From Gammaproteobacteria bacterium (GTDB lineage Bacteria > Pseudomonadota > Gammaproteobacteria > Eutrophobiales > Eutrophobiaceae), in NCBI GenBank assembly GCA_018676275.1, contig JABHFC010000021.1, forward strand, positions 1 to 8,754: 8,754 nucleotides of DNA, in the 5' to 3' direction. Shown here in pieces: positions 5,476-8,754 of the stretch (positions are counted from its first letter, which is position 1; each line of letters begins with the position of its first letter). The position numbers were made by a program, and so were the translations under genes. Below the pieces are notes generated by a model. It was not told the origin of the DNA. It saw only the letters and a program-made list of their open reading frames with translations, and did no database searches.

Positions 5476-7046
5476 TGCTCAGCAGATTTTTCAGCGCCAA
5501 TGCCGGTCATTGAACGTACAAACTGATCGCTGAATGCATCACGTTCTGCAAGTGCACTGTCGCTTTTATCAATTAAGGAGAAAACAACAAGACAAACAAT
5601 TCCTGCGCTCATGGAAAAGAGGGCAGGGTATTTGTAAGGGAATATTGCTTCAGCATTGCCAAGCACGTCTACCCAGACAATGGGACCCAAAATCACCATG
5701 GTTACGGCAGATATTAATCCAACCCAACCACCAACCAGCGCTCCCCGTGTTGTTAGCTTTTCCCAGAACATGGAAAAAAATAAAATTGGGAAATTTGCAC
5801 TGGCGGCAATAGCAAAAGCCAGGCCGACCATAAAAGCGATATTTTGTTTTTCAAATAGAATGCCTAGGAAGATTGCGGCAATACCAAGACCCACAGTCGC
5901 CAGTCGTGAGACGATGATTTCATTTCGCTCCGTAGCCTGTCCTCTTTTTATACAGTGTGCATAGAGATCATGGGAAACAGCAGCAGCTCCCGCAAGAGTA
6001 AGACCTGATACGACAGCGAGGATTGTTGCGAAGGCGACGGCGGAAATAAAGCCAAGAAATAAGTCGCCACCCATTGCCTTGGAGAGATGAATGGCTGCCA
6101 TATTATTTCCACCAATTAGTGCGCCTGCCGCATCTTTAAATTCTGAGTTAGTTGAGACAAAAACGATTGCACCAAAGCCAATAACAAAGGTAAGAATATA
6201 AAAATAGCCAATAAAACCGGTGGCATAAAACACTGAGCGTCTCGCCTCTTTAGCATCCGGCACAGTGAAAAAACGCATTAATATATGCGGCAAGCCAGCA
6301 GTACCAAACATCAATGCAAGTCCGAGCGAAATTGCAGAAACAGGATCGGATACCAGTGTGCCTGGTCCCATTATCGCCGGGCCTTTCTTATGCACATCAA
6401 CAGCCTCGGCAAATAGTGCAGCTATGGAAAAGTTCTGGTGATAGAGAACGAGAATCGCCAGTAATGTCGCACCTCCCAGTAACAAACATGCCTTTATTAT
6501 CTGTACCCAGGTTGTTGCCAGCATGCCACCGGCACTGACATAGATAACCATTAAAACACCGACCATCACTACTGCATATTCATAAGGTAAACCAAACAGA
6601 ACTTGTATAAGTTTTCCTGCGCCAACCATTTGCGCGATAAGGTATAACAATACAACAGCGAGAGAGCCACATGCTGCCATCAGGCGAATTGGTTTTTGTT
6701 GTAGTCTATAGGATGCTACATCTGAAAAAGTGTACTTACCGAGGTTTCGTAAGCGTTCTGCGAGTAAAAACAGGATCACTGGCCAGCCAACAAGGAATCC
6801 AATCGAATAAATCAATCCATCATAACCTGATGTAAATACCAGTGCGGAAATTCCAAGAAAAGAAGCGGCCGACATGTAATCACCGGCAATTGCCAGGCCA
6901 TTTTGAAAACCGGTAATACCGCCTCCTGCAGCGTAATAATCTTTTGCCGTTTTTGTGCGTCGTGCAGCCCAATAAGTTATACCTAGCGTTGCGGCAACAA
7001 ACACGAAGAACATTGAAATCGCAGTGACATTTACTGACTCACTCAT
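5472..7046 (-). CDS. actP: Cation/acetate symporter ActP
   Basis: This 524-residue sodium:solute symporter (SSS family) takes up acetate and related short carboxylates across the inner membrane. It is slightly shorter than E. coli ActP because the N-terminal leader is missing; here the first helix begins within ten residues. Family landmarks are AGDYMSAASFLG (54-65), the FGTAGLPHILMRFF segment (247-260) followed by TVPDAKEARRS, and the SSS signature stretch FATILAVVSGLTLAGAAA (339-356). About 13 membrane helices can be seen. A hydrophilic tail rich in charged residues ends the protein. Its ATG overlaps the yjcH stop by 4 nt (ATGA), the usual arrangement of this pair. The stop overlaps the convergent Rid gene stop, with no terminator hairpin between them. 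Confidence 0.94.
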   Translation of the reverse strand: MSESVNVTAISMFFVFVAATLGITYWAARRTKTAKDYYAAGGGITGFQNGLAIAGDYMSAASFLGISALVFTSGYDGLIYSIGFLVGWPVILFLLAERLRNLGKYTFSDVASYRLQQKPIRLMAACGSLAVVLLYLIAQMVGAGKLIQVLFGLPYEYAVVMVGVLMVIYVSAGGMLATTWVQIIKACLLLGGATLLAILVLYHQNFSIAALFAEAVDVHKKGPAIMGPGTLVSDPVSAISLGLALMFGTAGLPHILMRFFTVPDAKEARRSVFYATGFIGYFYILTFVIGFGAIVFVSTNSEFKDAAGALIGGNNMAAIHLSKAMGGDLFLGFISAVAFATILAVVSGLTLAGAAAVSHDLYAHCIKRGQATERNEIIVSRLATVGLGIAAIFLGILFEKQNIAFMVGLAFAIAASANFPILFFSMFWEKLTTRGALVGGWVGLISAVTMVILGPIVWVDVLGNAEAIFPYKYPALFSMSAGIVCLVVFSLIDKSDSALAERDAFSDQFVRSMTGIGAEKSAEH

Positions 7047-7396
7047 GATGAAGACTCTCCTTCATCTGATGGCATGTTATTAACATGATCATGGGAAGCA
7101 TCAATTACTTTTTGCATCAGTCCGTCATAAATATTGTTTGCACGATGTACATAGATACCGGTGATAAAAAAGGTAAAAAGGATAATGCCAATGCCGACTG
7201 GCAGACCCCAGGTCATGGTTGAGTTAGCAGACAGCGGAGTACCGAGCCATTCAGGAAAAAAAGCAATAACCAGGATAAAGCTGTAATAGACGATCATCAT
7301 CAATGCTGCCAGTGACCAGCTCAATTTTGATTTCAGTGCTACCAGCTCATGAAATTTTTCATTACCACGGACGTGGTCATAATGGTGTTTGCTCAT
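7043..7396 (-). CDS. yjcH: DUF485 inner-membrane protein YjcH
   Basis: This 117-residue protein of the DUF485 family is nearly always encoded just upstream of actP and is taken to assist the permease; its biochemical role is not established. Two membrane helices are visible at about 27-47 and 62-84. The soluble N terminus has several histidines and the FHELVALKSKLSW segment typical of the family. The acidic, serine-rich C-terminal tail (DEGESSS) faces the 4-nt overlap with actP, so the two are translationally coupled. The ATG at 7396 is preceded by a run of six G (7405-7400) only 3 nt away, an unusually close G-only ribosome site. Confidence 0.93.
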   Translation of the reverse strand: MSKHHYDHVRGNEKFHELVALKSKLSWSLAALMMIVYYSFILVIAFFPEWLGTPLSANSTMTWGLPVGIGIILFTFFITGIYVHRANNIYDGLMQKVIDASHDHVNNMPSDEGESSS

Positions 7397-7413
7397 GTTC
7401 CCCCCGAATCTTT

Positions 7414-7441
7414 ATTATTATCCCAGCTTTAATCGGCACAA
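7414..7441 (-). promoter_or_regulatory. Possible promoter of yjcH-actP
   Basis: In the 86-bp gap after the Mur ligase gene, the minus strand has TTGTGC (7441-7436) and AATAAT (7419-7414) 16 bp apart. The -10 has 5 of 6 matches and the -35 only 3 of 6. The gap shows no intrinsic terminator, so read-through from the Mur ligase gene is equally possible. Confidence 0.3.
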
Positions 7442-7482
7442 TGCTTATTTACCGTTTAACTTCTTGTATCACCGCATCCAGT

Positions 7483-8754
7483 CTACTCGCGAACAAAGTC
7501 TTTCACAATTTCAATTACGTCATTCCTTTTTGTCAGGGTAATAAACAACAGGAAGTCACCTGGTTTAGCCCATTCAAGTGCTTTCTTTACACCTTCAACA
7601 GGGCTAGTACTGTAGTCGATGTTTTTTTCCGGGAATCCTGTTGCCGTTATTGCGTCAGCAATAATCTTTGTGATTTCACTTGCTTCTCTGCCACGTTCGT
7701 AACCGGGTGTTTCACTGACGATCATTTGATCCGGATTGGCTATCATGGCCGCATTAACCAGATCTACTATAGCCTCATTACTTCGATCGCCTGCCTGTCC
7801 CATCAGAATGAGTAAGCGTTTGGACTGAATATTGGAGACAGTAGAGGCAAGTGCGGTCATAGCATGTTCATTATGGGCAAAATCAATCAGGATCTTGATA
7901 CCCCTGGCTTCAAAATAATTCCCTCTACCGGGGTTTTCTTCGACAGCGCCGGTAAAATTGGTCAAACCCTGTTTGATAAACTTGTAATCAATGTGCAGGG
8001 CGCAGGCCAGGGCTACAACACCGAGCGAATTTTGCACGTTGTGGCGTGCCATACCGTTAAGGGTTATTGGTACATCGACGAGATCAACAACGGGTGTTTT
8101 GTTTCCTTCCTTGATATGAACTAATTGTTTATCAATTATAGTGACTGCTTCACCACCACTTTCAACATGACTGCGTATCACATCATTATCTATAGTTTCG
8201 GCAAACCAGATGATGCTTTGCTCAAGTCCCTCGGCATAATTCACAATACCTTTATCGTCCGCATTAAGAACTAGTGGTGAAGATGTCTTTAGTGCTTTGC
8301 GGACAATAAATTTTGCTTCAATTAACTCCGGTACCGTGTTTATGCCATAGTCACCAAGATGATCAGCGGCAACATTGGTGATTAGAACGGCGTCCGCCTC
8401 CGGAACACCGAGTCCGCGACGAAGTAATCCGCCCCGGGCAAGTTCCAGATAGGCTATTTCAATTCTTTCATCCCGCAGTAGCATTCTGGCGCCGCCCGGA
8501 CCGGAATAATCACCTTCATCAATAATGGTTTCACCAACTTTTATATAATCAGTCGAGGTTAGTCCGGCATTCAGACCCGCAGTTTTCGCGATGAATGCAG
8601 AGAGTCGAACCGAAGTTGATTTACCATTGGTTCCGGTAATCAGTGCAATAGGCAGGGACGTGATCTCATTCCAGCGGATCTGATCTGGATCGGGCAATTG
8701 ATCAACTGGCCACTGTCGACAGCCAGCACCTAAACCAAGGGAAACTAAATCGTC
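7483..8754 (-). CDS. Cyanophycin-synthetase-like Mur ligase (5' end outside window)
   Basis: 423 residues are visible, and the frame is open to the right edge. The ATP loop TGTNGKST lies near visible residues 40-47, so the N-terminal part is missing. Mur ligases join an amino acid to a carboxylate through an acyl phosphate. This one follows the C-terminal half of cyanophycin synthetase: LELARGGLLRRGLG, TNVAADHLGDYG, VLNADD, FAHNEHA, MGQAGDRSNEAI and GYERGREASEI occur in the family order. The GPGGARMLLRD stretch also fits CphA. Whether an ATP-grasp half is fused or encoded upstream cannot be seen. A TTG at 8695-8697 could be taken as a start, but coding sequence continues through at least 19 more codons and no ribosome site precedes it, so I treat the gene as partial. 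It is upstream of yjcH on the same strand, with an 86-nt gap. The product is unknown; cyanophycin or a related polyamide is possible. Confidence 0.85.
   Translation of the reverse strand, partial: DDLVSLGLGAGCRQWPVDQLPDPDQIRWNEITSLPIALITGTNGKSTSVRLSAFIAKTAGLNAGLTSTDYIKVGETIIDEGDYSGPGGARMLLRDERIEIAYLELARGGLLRRGLGVPEADAVLITNVAADHLGDYGINTVPELIEAKFIVRKALKTSSPLVLNADDKGIVNYAEGLEQSIIWFAETIDNDVIRSHVESGGEAVTIIDKQLVHIKEGNKTPVVDLVDVPITLNGMARHNVQNSLGVVALACALHIDYKFIKQGLTNFTGAVEENPGRGNYFEARGIKILIDFAHNEHAMTALASTVSNIQSKRLLILMGQAGDRSNEAIVDLVNAAMIANPDQMIVSETPGYERGREASEITKIIADAITATGFPEKNIDYSTSPVEGVKKALEWAKPGDFLLFITLTKRNDVIEIVKDFVRE

Noticed and set aside
7303..7815. 170-codon plus-strand open frame
   Set aside because: It lies antisense to yjcH and the Mur ligase, both of which have clear family motifs. 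Its protein has no recognisable domain and its composition looks like a frame shadow.
8695..8697. TTG as the start of the Mur ligase
   Set aside because: The frame stays open to the window edge, no Shine-Dalgarno precedes the TTG, and starting there leaves almost nothing before the ATP loop, so the gene more likely begins outside the window.
1..8754. Mobile elements, CRISPR arrays, tRNA genes, riboswitches
   Set aside because: No terminal inverted repeats, transposase, regularly spaced repeats or tRNA-like cloverleaf was seen on either strand.

Overview
The window is about 8.75 kb of bacterial chromosome with moderate base composition. The combination of a classical tryptophan attenuator, a yjcH-actP acetate-uptake pair and Rid and EamA family proteins suggests a proteobacterium, most likely a gammaproteobacterium. 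I infer this from gene content alone. I see no mobile element, CRISPR array, tRNA or rRNA. Every gene except one lies on the minus strand, so the region reads from right to left.

Right end (7483-8754): a cyanophycin-synthetase-like Mur ligase, cut at its N terminus by the window edge. Next come yjcH (DUF485) and actP, overlapping by 4 nt, which encode an inner-membrane acetate uptake system. The only plus-strand gene is a small Rid-family gene (5068-5475). It runs convergently into actP, and the two TAA stops overlap in one TTAA. A divergent promoter region (4905-5067) follows. Then comes a tight three-gene run: a stand-alone molybdopterin/[4Fe-4S] oxidoreductase, a GST-like protein and an EamA-type exporter, separated by 12 and 21 nt.

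Left end (1-1141): the most informative part. A TrpB2-type tryptophan synthase beta chain (truncated by the left edge) is preceded by a complete transcription attenuator. It has a sigma70-like promoter with a perfect TTGACA, a 22-residue leader peptide containing the Trp-rich core WRWLWW, a 6-bp antiterminator pairing and a strong intrinsic terminator with eight U residues. The leader peptide is very short and easy to miss. The architecture says that this TrpB2 is made when charged tRNA-Trp is scarce, so it works in tryptophan supply. The best promoter would start transcription at or within a few bases of the leader ATG, so the leader peptide may be translated from a leaderless or nearly leaderless mRNA.

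Other points of note: the Rid protein lacks the catalytic arginine of RidA deaminases. The oxidoreductase has Cys-Trp where formate dehydrogenases have (Se)Cys-His. No terminator is visible between actP and the oxidoreductase genes on the minus strand, so minus-strand read-through across the antisense Rid gene is possible.
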